A stretch of DNA of 64,000 nucleotides from Amblyomma americanum (lineage: Eukaryota; Arthropoda; Arachnida; Ixodida; Ixodidae), in the NCBI RefSeq assembly GCF_052857255.1, contig NC_135502.1, positions 159,051,099 through 159,115,098 of the forward strand, written 5' to 3'. The notes under the pieces are model-generated. The model worked only from the letters and a program-made list of their open reading frames with translations, was not told where the DNA came from and ran no database searches. The translations under genes were made by a program, and so were the position numbers. Every line of letters starts with the position of its first letter. Position 1 is the stretch's first letter. Shown here in pieces: positions 11,938 through 22,281 of this stretch.

Positions 11938-13818
11938 GCCAGGTGATAAATTTTCATTAAAATCACTAAGAAAACATTATTTGTACGAGAGAAGGCCAAC
12001 GCAAAAATTATTCAACCTTAGAAGAGAGACGCTGGACGATAAATTTTTCGGTACATATAACCAAGAAGAAAATGGCTTCGACGAGAGCAATCGTGTTCTA
12101 TTTGCATAGCCTCAGAAGGAAGACGCCAGACGATAAATTGTTCGGTAAGAATGACCAAGAAAAAACTGACTTCGACCAGAGCAATCTTATGTGCTATATA
12201 GACAGCCTCAGAAGGGGACGCCAGACGATAAATTTTTCGGTAAATATGACCAAAAAAATAATGACTACGACGAGAGCAATCCAACGTGCAAAATAGACAG
12301 CCTCAAAAGCTAGATGCCGGACGATAAATTTTTCGGTAAAAGTGACCTAGAAGAAAATGACTCCGACGACAGCAAGCCTGCGTGCAAAACACAGAGCCTC
12401 AGAATGAATACGCCGGATGAAAATTTTCCATTAAAAATTACCAAGAAGAAAATGACTTCGTCGATAGCAATCCTACTTTCTATATAGACAGCCTCAGAAG
12501 AGAGACGCCGGACGATGAACTTTTCAGTAAATATGACCAAGAAGAAAATGAGTTCGGCAAGAGCAGCCCTACCGGCTATATATACTGCCTCCGGAGGGAG
12601 ACGCTGGACGATAATTTTTTCAGTAAATATTACCAAGAAGAAAATGACTTCGACGAGACCATTTCTACGTGCTATGTAGTCAGCCTCAGAATGGAGACGC
12701 CGGACGATAAAATTTTCAGTAAAAATGACCAAGGAGAAATTGACTTCGACGAGAACAACCTTACGTTCTATAGTGACAGCACCAGAAGGGAGATGCTGGA
12801 AGATGAATGTTTCAGTAAAAGTGACCGAGAATGTGACTTTGACGAAAACAGGCTCACGTGCAAAATAAGCAGCCTCAGAAGGGAGATGCTGGATGAGAAT
12901 TTTTTGAGTAAATATGACCAAGAAAATGACTTCGACGAGAGCAGCACTATGTGCTATATAGACCGCCCCAGAAGAGAGGCACCGGACGATAAATTTTTCA
13001 GTACAAAGTGACCAAGAAGAATATGACTTCGACGAGGGCAGGCCTATGTGCAAAATAGACAGCCTCAGAAGGGAGATGCCATATGATAAATTTTCATTAA
13101 AATGACTAAGAAAAGATAACTTGGACGAGACAGGCCTACGTGAAAAATAGACAGCCTCAGAAGGGAGATGCCGGACGACAAATGTTTCACTAAAATGACT
13201 ATGAAGAAAATGACCTGGATGAGCGCGATCATAAGTGCAAAATAGACAGCCTAATATTGAAGACTCCGCATGATAAATTTTTCTTTAAAAAACACTAAAA
13301 AGAAAATCACTTGGACGAGATCAGGCCTACGTGCAAAATACACAGCCTCACAAGGGAAATGACGGGCGATAAACTTTGCAGTAAAAGTGTTATAGAAGGA
13401 AATGACTTGGACGAGAGCTGACCAACGAGAAAAATACACATCCTCAGAAGGGAGACGCCGGACGATGAATTTAAAAAAAATGAATAAGAAGAAAATGACT
13501 TGGACGAGATCAATCCTACGTGCAAAATAGTCTCACAAGGGAGATGCCAGGCGATAAATTTTACATTAAAATGAACAAGAAGAAGATCACTTCGACGAGA
13601 GCAATCCTATGTGCTACATAGACAGCCTCAGAAGGGAGATGCCGGACGATTAATTTTTTAGTAAATATGACCAAGAAGAAAATCACATCAACGAGAGCAA
13701 TCCTATGTGCTATATAGACAGTCTCAGAAGGGAGGCGCTGGAGGAAAAATTTTTCAGTAAATATGACGAAGAAGAAAACGACTTCGGCGAGGGCAATCCT
13801 ATGTGCAATTCTATGTCA
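11938..13818 (+). repeat. 96-bp tandem satellite, right block
   Basis: Continuation of the satellite interrupted by the transposon: same unit, orientation and register, about 19-20 copies. The first bases are the second GCC duplication (11938-11940). The longest stop-free stretch is on the minus strand (12310-13053, 247 codons), about 7.7 units of the 32-residue hydrophobic repeat. I regard it as a consequence of the 3n period, not a gene. The array ends where a truncated LINE begins (about 13819), so its true right edge is unknown. Confidence 0.9.
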
Positions 13819-14337
13819 AATTTGGAATTCGCATCACCAGTTTGGTATCCCCATCAAGCTTATCTCATTCATTCTCTTGAGTCCTTGCAAATTCACGCGG
13901 CCAGGTTTATTCACGCATTATATGCTTATGACATTATCGTTTCCGCCTTGAAAACGGCGTCCGGTTTACTGTCCTTATCACTCCGTTGTCGCACTTCCAG
14001 CTAATCTTTATTTCATAAAATCTTCAACAGCCCTATGCGCACTGCTCCTTATATTCCTTGTCCCCCAGCACGCATATAACCCCGCACCAGTCATCATTTT
14101 CATATAGCCCGTCCACTATCGCGCACCAGCACCTTCGCCAATTCCTTTTTTCCTCGCACAGCTGCAGACTGGAACGGCCTTCCAGGTGACATTGCCACCA
14201 TCACCTGTTCATCCAAGTTCATTGAAAATGTAAAAAATTATGTACCATTGTAAGAATGCTTTTTTATTATTAGTTCCCACCCCTTAAGTAATACCCCAGT
14301 CATGGGGCCTTTAAGGAAATAAAACGAAATGAAATAT
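13819..14337 (+). mobile_element. 5'-truncated LINE, 3' end only
   Basis: Encodes the last part of a LINE ORF2 (LEFASPVWYPHQAYLIHSLE, then QIHAARFIHALYAYD). It continues in other frames with a WNGLP.DIATIT block. The 3' UTR contains CACCCCTTAAGTAATACCCC and ends ATAAAACGAAATGAAA. The same 3' end is found on the minus strand at 35942, so the two belong to one family. It sits directly against the satellite. No target duplication was recognised. Confidence 0.8.
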
Positions 14338-15473
14338 TTGCTCACTCACTCACAACAAGAAGCTAATTAGAGAGAAAAAAATCATAGGCTCTATAATTTT
14401 GTTACCTGGCTTCTATAATCAAGTCAAGCGTTAAAAAGGACTCCGTTTACTGTTGTGGTTGGCTGTCAGAGTAACACAGGATGCCGCGGACCGTGGCCCA
14501 GTGTTAACTGCTGTTTTCCTACGCTGTATCCTATCACCTTTATAGCTATTATTCATTCCATATCCGTGCTCACGCAATCGATTTTTTATGCACCTGCTAG
14601 TTTGCCCCAATGTATTTTCGGCTACATTTCAGGGGAACACACAAATAGCTTCTTTATCGCATGGCGCAAATTGCTTTTCGCCATTTGTTTTGACGCGAAA
14701 GCTTCACTAGGCTGGGTACAGCTGCGCTGCGCGGGGCACTAAATTTTACCTTCAGCGAAGTAACGCATGGCTGTAAGTCGCAACACAGCGAATCTCCTCA
14801 GCCTAACCTTGTGGAGCATCATGGTGTCGCATCACATGTTCATGACCTTTTTCTCTTTGACCTTTCTATTCGCCGTTAGAGGGCGGTAGAATAGTCAAGT
14901 GACATTCGGGTGATGTGGTGCAATGGAAACTGCCGTTGTGACGCCAGTCTGGGGGAATATAATCCGGAGCCGTGCGCTTGATTTAGACTGCATGGAGCAG
15001 TGCGGCGAGGGCGAACGCATAGCGTTCATTGGGTGACCAACCTCTGCCAACCTGCAGGATGAGAGCGCTGCCTATCCAGTGCGCGGAACGCATCTGTGCT
15101 ACCGACGCCAAGCCGCTTCTACTTTCCCGATACACTACAGCTTTCGCTCGCTAACCAGGTTCAGCATAAGTTAAACCGCAGCTAATTTTTGCAAATCCTT
15201 CTCTTATTTGGACGATTTTTGACGGCGTTGCGCATCATAAACATCTCTTCAAGAGCGGAATAACCTATCTTCAGTTTAGCACACAACTTTTTAAGATTGT
15301 ATGCTTTTAAGCTATTTTAAGCTTTTAAGTTTCTAACTGATCTTTTTAGGATTGTGTGAGAAAGTTTGGCAACGAGGGATGACGCTTGATTTTTGTTTCT
15401 TTTATATATGCTGAATCAGATTATTCCTATTTACTCCATTTTTCTTCTGCTTTTGTAGCTTTTGGGCGACTGA
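14338..15473. other. Unassigned spacer
   Basis: No recognised gene or repeat family. The 95-codon open frame at 14455-14742 has no domain I can name. The stretch around 14940-15130 is GC-richer than its flanks and could be a decayed LTR or leader, but nothing specific supports that. Confidence 0.45.
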
Positions 15474-18260
15474 AATTTATTTATTTATTTATTCACATAC
15501 CTTAATGGCCTGAGGAGGCATCAGATACGGGGTAAGAATAAAAGAGATGAAAAAAAGCAATTCTAAACACAATTAATAAAAACAAGCAAAGCGGCAAATG
15601 GTTCACATTTTAGAAAAGCTGCTGCGCTGGCTCAGTGGTTATGGTTCTCGGCTGCTTACTCGAAGGAGGCGGGCTCGATCCCGGCTGCGGCGGTCACATT
15701 TCGATGGAGGCGAAATGCTACAGGCCCGCGCACTGTGCTATATCAGTAGACGTTAAAGGACCCCAGGTGGTCGAAATTTCTTGAGTCCTTCACAACGGCG
15801 TCTCTCATAGCCTGAGTCGCTTTGCGGCGTTAAATCCCATAAACCTTAACCTAAACACATCAAAAAGAGACTTCATCTTGAGAACAAATTTGCCATGGCT
15901 TTTAACTGATCCAATTTTTTTTAAAATAAGGGCTGGACTTTGAATTTGTGGTCGAGCCGCGGCACCATACGATGCGCAGGCTTGATATGAGCGACGAAGA
16001 ACGATGACCAGACGTGATAATTGCTACGGAAATATAACAAAACAGAAAACAGTCTTCTTTTATTGATGAACTTAAAGTGAGCGATTTTTTATTGCCGCAA
16101 CACTTTATATTCGTGCAAAATTTGTTGGGAAGAAGCAGGTAGCGTTGTTTTGAAGTGATTTTATATTATAGAATAAATGGTCTGATGGGGATGCAGGATT
16201 ATTGAAGCATATTCTGTTTTAGGACGAACAAGTGTTTTGTTTTCCAGAAGGTCTGTAAATGCTTTAAAATGGAGTAGAAAGCGGTTAATGACACCAAGCG
16301 ACTTAAATGCCTTGCGAGTCACTGTGTCAATTTGATGTTATGATGTTCGGTTGCTTGAAAAGTGAAGCCCTTATGTTTTATGTATACGGACCATTCAATA
16401 GTTAGGCTGTACAGTGATTAATTATTGGCTATTTAGTTTGTTCGATCAATTGTAAAATGTCAGGTTTTGTCTTAGTAACGTTAATTTTCTGCTGCCAACT
16501 TTCGCACCACTCAGCTAGCTCATTACGATCCGACTGTAAAGAAACTGTGTCCGAAGGTCTATTTATATCCATGCAAAGGCCACAATCGTCTGCAATTAAC
16601 CTTATAGTAGACGAAAGGTTATACTAATGTATATCAGGAAAAGAATATGCCCAAGTACTGTACCCTGGCGAAGTCCAGGTTTTGCGTTAGCCAGAGAGGA
16701 ATTCAGGCCATCTATGACAACAGGCTGATAAGGACCAGTTAGGATATGTAAAATCGACTGAACAATGTTGATGTTGACATTAAGGGTGGCAAGTTTCAAT
16801 ATCAAACGTTTCATCAAAAGCGTTCGAAAAATCAATGAATATGTCATCAATTGTTAATTCAGCGAGCACTGCTAAATGAAGGTGAGTTATCAGTTCAAAT
16901 AATTGTTTAACAAGATGGATCGCTGTGGAAACCGTGCTGGTTAAAGAAAAAGCAGTTTTTTGCGTTGGGTACTACTGATGACGTAATATGTTTGGGAGCT
17001 TGCAAGGTATGCTTGTAAGTGCAATTGAGCTGTAGTTATAAAGCTGAGAAGAATTGCCGGATTTAAAAATTGGAACTGCTCTAGCTAATTTTCATTTCTT
17101 GGGTATATAAGCTGTACTAATAGATTGCTGAAATACCGCAAATAATATATCTTATATGGCGGGCTTGGCCATCCTTACTAATTTTGCACAAATATGGTAA
17201 GGCATCAGGTTGGAAGGGAGGCCATCGATGCCAAATGCGATATCTTGCGAGGTGATAATATCATCCATAACGGAGCCCACGGAGCAACATGTTAAATCGG
17301 GTGGCAGTGATATTCGTTTGTAAATACGCAACCAAAGAACGAACCGAATTCAGGTGTCGTCTCTGAATGTGAGAAGACCCGGCCGTCTTTATTAGTTTGT
17401 ATCACCTTACACAAATGCTTCGGATTAATCATATTCCCAGGATTTTTTGCTATCAATTATTAACAGGACAGGTAGATGATCGTTGTAATTTTCTGCTGCT
17501 TGAAATTCAAGTTTACATTCTTGGGATTATCTTTTATAGAGTTTTCAATCATCACCAGAGCCGGTAAGCATTGCGTTTGAGTATAGCCACTGTTTTTTTG
17601 TTGTTTTTAAATGTAACGTTTCACTTGGAACCTGAACCAAGAGGTTTGAATAGATGCAGTGATTACGATATTTAGAATGTGCTCGCGCTTCAGCTCAGTA
17701 AGCTTCTTTTTGATGATACGCCAGTTTTCTTTTGTATCCCAAAAAGAAAATGATCGCAGAAACTGCGCTGAAAAATATTCCACTTCTTTGAGCATTCAGT
17801 GTAAGTCGGCCGTAATTCTCTTCATCTCTTGGTTTCACTGCTGTTAAACCAATTTCACAGCTCTGCACATTGTGATAACTGCGGCAATCTAGGATGTGAA
17901 CAAGAATGCCACTGCGCTGCGTTGTGAGGACAAGATCAAGTTGAAAATCGCCACGCGTTATAACGGTAAGGTTTGGGCTCAAATCGAACAAATCAAGTAT
18001 ATTTAGGAATTCTTGAAACTTGGGCTTATTTGTGTTGCTGGTCTGCCTGCGTGCCCGCCGGTAAATTCTATGATAATTAAAATCACCTGCCAAAGCAAAG
18101 GGAAGCTTAGATAATTGTTTTGTCCACAAATCAGCGGGTTATATAGGTTCCCTTTAATGTCACCCTGGAGTCTGGCGGACGGTAATTGACACCTACACAG
18201 CAAGAGACTGAAGCAGGTAACTGCAATCATACCAGCAAAATGTTTATCCTCTAACACACA
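15474..18260 (-). mobile_element. CR1/Jockey-type LINE, decayed
   Basis: Read on the minus strand. The endonuclease end is seen around 17860-18129 (LPFALAGDFNYH, KFQEFLNILDLFDLS, LDLVLTT) and the reverse transcriptase around 16530-16860 (LRQGTVLGHILFLIY, then IADDCGLCMDI as the degenerate catalytic block, then W...WQ.K.N..KT). The reading frame is broken many times. The 3' end at the low coordinate carries an (AAAT)n tail (15474-15500 as TTTATTTATTTATT). A SINE has inserted into the 3' UTR at 15619. Confidence 0.75.
15619..15858 (+). mobile_element. tRNA-derived tick SINE, full length
   Basis: A tRNA-like head with box A TGGCTCAGTGG and box B GGCTCGATCCC is followed by the conserved body (CGATGGAGGCGAAATGCTA, GTTAAAGGACCCCAGGTGG) and the end TTAAATCCCATAAACC. 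RNA polymerase III would start at the head; reverse transcription would be supplied by a LINE. This is one of four copies that retain the head completely or nearly so. Confidence 0.88.
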
Positions 18261-18587
18261 GTGTTCTTTTTGACTGCAATCAATACACCGCCTACTCGTG
18301 ACAGTGGCCTCTCTTTCTTAAATACTGGAAAGTTTTCTGAAAACAAAATTAATTATTTTGCACGTCAGAGAAGAGTCACGTTACTGTGCCGATTATTTGG
18401 TCTGCTGAGTAGGATTCGTTTATTTCATAGAGCTATCTTGTTTGTGAAAGGGAATGCGAAAGCGTTTGTGAAAGCTTTTGCAGATTAAGTCACGGAACGG
18501 GCGAAAGCACTGTGGACGAAGGCACAGTACGTTTAGCACATTCCCGAAGGCAGATCACTTGATTAGCGGAAGCTTCGAAAGAGTATT

Positions 18588-18860
18588 TGTTTAGTTATTT
18601 ATTAATTTATTAGTGCCTCAAAGGCCCATTAGGGGCATTAAATGAGGGGTGGGCTAACATATCATTTAATTAGGTAAGTGATGAATGATTTGAAGGATTC
18701 CAGGCCAGAACGGATGACAGTTTCAGCGTTATCAAATCAGCGTCTGAACTTGTCCTATCCGACCATTTGTTGCGTCCAAAGTCTCTTTCTAACAAATTGG
18801 ATATTAATCCAATCAATTCATGAATCCAGATTCGGAGGAGACCACATCATTCAGTTTGAA
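18588..18860 (-). mobile_element. LINE 3' fragment
   Basis: Starts with TTATTTATTAATTTATTA, the reverse of a poly(AATA)-type LINE tail. It continues GTGCCTCAAAGGCCCATTAG and ATGAGGGGTGGGCTAACAT, which resembles the 3' UTR of the LINE at 35942. Only a short, heavily truncated piece is present and the 5' boundary is uncertain. Confidence 0.5.
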
Positions 18861-19007
18861 TGCATTTATTACAGCGCTGATTTTTTCTTTGAAATTCTGG
18901 AACTGCATAATGACTGGCCGTCTTTGGTCGGTGGTATATCGGCCTATCCTCTGAGCCTTTTCTATTTCACCCACCTCATTTGTTTACAAACTCCGTGATT
19001 TTCTTTT

Positions 19008-19253
19008 GGTTTATGGTTTGGTTTATAGGGGTTTAACGTCCCAAAGCGACTCAGGCTATGAGAGACGCCGTACTGAAGGGCTCCGAACATTTCCACCACC
19101 TGGGGTTCTTTAACGTGCACTGACATCGCGCAGTATACGGGCCTCTAGAATTTCGCCTCCATCGAAATTCAACCGCCCCGGCCGGGATCGATCCCGCGTC
19201 TTTCGGGCCAGCAGCCGAGCGCCGTAACCACTCGGCCACCGCGGCGGCTATGG
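19008..19253 (-). mobile_element. tRNA-derived tick SINE, full length, with target duplication
   Basis: Complete copy on the minus strand. The head (right side) has box A TGGCCGAGTGG and box B GGATCGATCCC; the 3' end (left side) is GTTTAACGTCCC preceded by a GGTTTATGGTTTGG tail. It is flanked by GATTTTCTTTT (18997-19007) and GATTTGCTTTT (19254-19264), an 11-bp target duplication with one difference. Confidence 0.88.
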
Positions 19254-19453
19254 GATTTGCTTTTCTGTGTCATGTTATTTCTGGATTGATTCCTCAAGAA
19301 AACCCTTAAATATCAGATTATTCGACGCATCCGGTTACATACGTCAGCAACAACTAACCCGGAGTGTTTGGATTGTTCAGAGAGCATGTTATCCAGCCGT
19401 TCCTGAAAATCCTCAAGCACAGATATGTGGCGAGCTACATCTTCGCACAGTGT

Positions 19454-19629
19454 TTGGTTTATGGTTTATGCGGGTTTAACGTCCCAAAGCGACTCAGACT
19501 GTGAGAGACGCCGTAGTGAAGGGCTCCGGAAATTTCGAACACCTGGGGTTCTTTTACGTGCACTGACATCGCACAGCACACGGGTCTCTAGAATTTCGCC
19601 TCCATTGAAATTCGACCGCCGCGGCCGGG
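19454..19629 (-). mobile_element. tRNA-derived tick SINE, head lost, perfect 13-bp target duplication
   Basis: The body and 3' end of the SINE are present, but the copy stops at CGCGGCCGGG, before box B. Both sides carry CTTCGCACAGTGT (19441-19453 and 19630-19642). The perfect duplication shows that the truncation happened at insertion, not by later loss. Confidence 0.9.
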
Positions 19630-19642
19630 CTTCGCACAGTGT

Positions 19643-20550
19643 ATTAACATCACATTGGCATTCTAGTCCACACAGTCGTCACTTTATTTCAGTGATATTA
19701 GACTAAATGGCCCTCAGCTTTTTTGACGCTACTGTCAGCGCTGTCAGGCCTTCGACTCTGTTCGAAAATGGTCGATCAGATGTTCCACAGGTGGCAGTTC
19801 CAGCGTGGGACCTGCCTTTCCCTATTCAATTGAAGAGTTATCTTCATCTATCGCGGAATCATACAGACTCGCGTCTCCTGTACACGATGAGGTGACCTAT
19901 GACACCAAGCTACCCCACAAATCCAGTCTTCGACTCCTGGATTATTGCAATTCTTCCTGGATGACTGCTGAAGTTCCCACGAAACGGAAGCTGGCGAAAA
20001 TTGTGCCTTTTCTGAAACCTTGCAAGCAGCCAACAAGCTAGGCATCTTTCCGGCCCATCGCCCTGCTGAGCTCCGTAGATAAGTTTATGGAGCGAATGAT
20101 CTGCCAACGCATAATTTGGGTTGCTCGAAAGCCGCAATGGGCATCCCCAGGAAATGAACGGGTTCTGTCAAAATAGGTCTGCGACTGGCAATCTTATTGC
20201 CCTCGTCTCATCACAAGAAGAGTATGGTTATGCTGGGTGCATCCCAACAGCCGCTTTCCTTCATATCAAGACCGTTTTTTACTCGGTTTTTCACCGTGCA
20301 ATTATCGAAGCCTTGGCTAGTCTAGGCCTGGCGGAAAGCTGTACAAGTGGATAGGACAGTAATTAAGAGAACGGCAAATTATTATGAGCACTCCAAACAG
20401 TCCAACAAACTTTCACTTAGTAGAGAGGTGCGTACGTAAGGGAGAGGTGCTCAACCCTCTACTGTTCAATATTGCCTTTACACACATAACAAGAAACCTT
20501 TCGCGCGCAAAACGAATAACGCTTTATATTGATGATATCTGCATGATAGC
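19643..20550 (+). pseudogene. I-like LINE reverse transcriptase, 5' part, interrupted
   Basis: Part of LINE ORF2 from the thumb-proximal start of the RT domain up to the catalytic motif. Pieces seen are LRLLDYCNSSWMTAEVPTKR, KLAKIVPFLKP, SFRPIALLSSVDKFMERMI, GEVLNPLLFNIAFTHI and LYIDDICMIAAS. YIDD replaces the common YADD. Several stops and frame changes separate these. The frame is cut after DDICMIAAS by the LINE at 20551-25347, and the same protein resumes at about 25355 (RLQRALLHI, then LRLSPEKS). Confidence 0.78.
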
Positions 20551-21375
20551 TGCTTCCAGCCTGTGACAGCGGTGGTCAACGACACCTTCGGCTACCTACG
20601 AGAGACGTCAACGACGCTGTGCATCGACGGGCCCTCCAGCTCTCCCCAGATGGCGTACTGGAGCCCATTCTGCATAAAGCGAGGACAGACCAGCGCGAAC
20701 ATCATTGGGCACGGCAGCAACAGCGGCATGCGGATGCATAATTCTTTCGTCTATCTTGTGCAGCTGATTGCCTCTACGCTGGTGATATCGACGCCACACC
20801 ACAGCCCTGGCCTCGTGACGCAGACCGTACTGCTGCAGCAGACGAACCACTCATGCTGCTTCCAGCCTGTGACAGCGGTGGTCAACGACACCTTCGGCTA
20901 CCTACGAGAGACGTCAACGACGCTGTGCATCGACGGGCCCTCCAGCTCTCCCCAGATGGCGTACTGGAGCCCATTCTGCATAAAGCGAGGACAGACCAGC
21001 GCGAACATCATTGGGCACGGCAGCAACAGCGGCATGCGGATGCATAATCCTTTCGTCTATCTTGTGCAGCTGATTGCCTCTACGCTGGTGATATCGACGC
21101 CACACCACAGCCCTGGCCTCGTGACGCAGACCGTACTGCTGCAGCAGACGAACCACTCCTGCTGCTTCCAGCCTGTGACAGCGGTGGTCAACGACACCTT
21201 CGGCTACCTACGAGAGACGTCAACGACGCTGTGCATCGACGGGCCCTCCAGCTCTCCCCAGATGGCGTACTGGAGCCCATTCTGCATAAAGCGAGGACAG
21301 ACCAGCGCGAACATCATTGGGCACGGCAGCAACAGCGGCATGCGGATGCATAATCCTTTCGTCTATCTTGTGCAG
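20551..21375 (+). repeat. 306-bp tandem repeat, 2.7 copies, in-frame
   Basis: Partial unit 20551-20763, full units 20764-21069 and 21070-21375. The landmark CTTCCAGCCTGTGACAGCGG occurs at 20553, 20859 and 21165, exactly 306 bp apart. Copies differ by only a few bases (for example AATTCTTTCG against AATCCTTTCG). 306 is 3 x 102, and the plus frame is open throughout and runs on into ORF1. The last unit ends GTGCAG directly before GTAAGA. This may be a promoter-type 5' monomer array, as in some LINEs, or translated sequence. Confidence 0.92.
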
Positions 21376-21474
21376 GTAAGAAGACGTTACGGCAAATGTC
21401 TTCGCTCAAATGATCCGTTTCTTCTTGTGCTGCCGTGCCCAACGCAGCTATGTCCTTTACTGTGTGATCAGGCA

Positions 21475-22281
21475 ATGCATGTGGCGGATTTGCTGTTGTT
21501 GGTCGGGGACATCGAGACAAACCCCGGTCCAGATCTCGCTCAGATTTCCAAGCAGCTAGAGGCAATTGCCGGAGACATAAAAAGCATCAAAGAGGAACGA
21601 CTAGCATCAATTGAAGCTAAATTGGAAAACATGGCTGCCCTTGACAAAAAAATATTGGACTGCATAGACCAGGTCGCCAACATGCAAAAAGTCGTTGCCT
21701 CACTTGAACTAAAGCTTGATGACTTGGAAAACCGATCGAGGCGGAGTAACCTTTTAGTATACGGCATTACAGAAGATCCTGATGAAAACAGTGAGTCCTT
21801 AGAACAGATTTTTAGTGAAGACATTGCTAAAAATATCCTTAAAATTCAACCTGTCGCCATTGAACGCATACATAGGTTGGGAAAGCCTTCAGCTGAAAAA
21901 ACCAGGCCTGTAATACTAAAACTTCTTGACTATCGCGAAAAGACTCTTGTGCTAAAAAACTGTAGTAAACTTAAAGGTAGTGAATATGCGATCAGTGAAG
22001 ATTTTTCAGACCGAGTACGCGACGTAAGGAAAAAGTTGTGGATTAGTGCGAAAGCATTGAAAGATTCCGGGGCAAAGGTTGCACTAGTGTTCGACAAAAT
22101 ACGCATAAACGGTGAAATGTTCCAATGGGATGAAGAAAACAACTGCCGAGTACCCGCAAAGACACAGACAAACGCGACAACTAACTCGTGTCCCGAGACA
22201 AATGCGAGTACAAGCCAAAAAAACGAACATGGCAAAGCACCAAACCTACGCCCCCGTCATCCCACAAAACGAAACAGATAG
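21475..22281 (+). CDS. LINE ORF1 protein with N-terminal 2A motif
   Basis: RNA-binding nucleocapsid-type protein of the LINE, expected to coat the LINE RNA. I chose the ATG at 21475 because it lies just before the 2A motif, but the frame is open from at least 20563, so a longer product is possible. Residues 11-19 are GDIETNPGP (2A). After it comes a Lys/Glu-rich coiled coil (KQLEAIAGDIKSIKEERLAS, then KLENMAALDKKI). An RRM-like region follows, starting RSRRSNLLVYGI, then a basic C-terminal part (ERIHRLGKPS, VRDVRKKLW) and a Thr/Asn/Lys tail. The layout is like L1-type ORF1 proteins. It overlaps the upstream end of the ORF2 frame by up to 94 bp. No break was seen. Confidence 0.8.
   Translation: MHVADLLLLVGDIETNPGPDLAQISKQLEAIAGDIKSIKEERLASIEAKLENMAALDKKILDCIDQVANMQKVVASLELKLDDLENRSRRSNLLVYGITEDPDENSESLEQIFSEDIAKNILKIQPVAIERIHRLGKPSAEKTRPVILKLLDYREKTLVLKNCSKLKGSEYAISEDFSDRVRDVRKKLWISAKALKDSGAKVALVFDKIRINGEMFQWDEENNCRVPAKTQTNATTNSCPETNASTSQKNEHGKAPNLRPRHPTKRNR
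21505..21531 (+). other. 2A ribosome-skipping motif (GDIETNPGP)
   Basis: The nine codons spell the canonical 2A signature D-(V/I)-E-x-N-P-G-P with a preceding Gly and a Leu-rich run (LLLLV). In known 2A sequences the ribosome skips the Gly-Pro bond, giving two proteins from one frame. 2A motifs at ORF1 N-termini are known from CR1-type non-LTR elements of other animals. Activity here is inferred from the motif only. Confidence 0.85.

Noticed and set aside
12310..13053. 247-codon minus-strand open frame
   Set aside because: It is the satellite unit read in its stop-free frame (32-residue repeat); there is no start context and neighbouring units carry stops.
20608..21156. Repeated 80-codon minus-strand frames in the 306-bp units
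   Set aside because: Antisense to the LINE leader/ORF1; the plus frame is longer, continuous and leads into the 2A motif.
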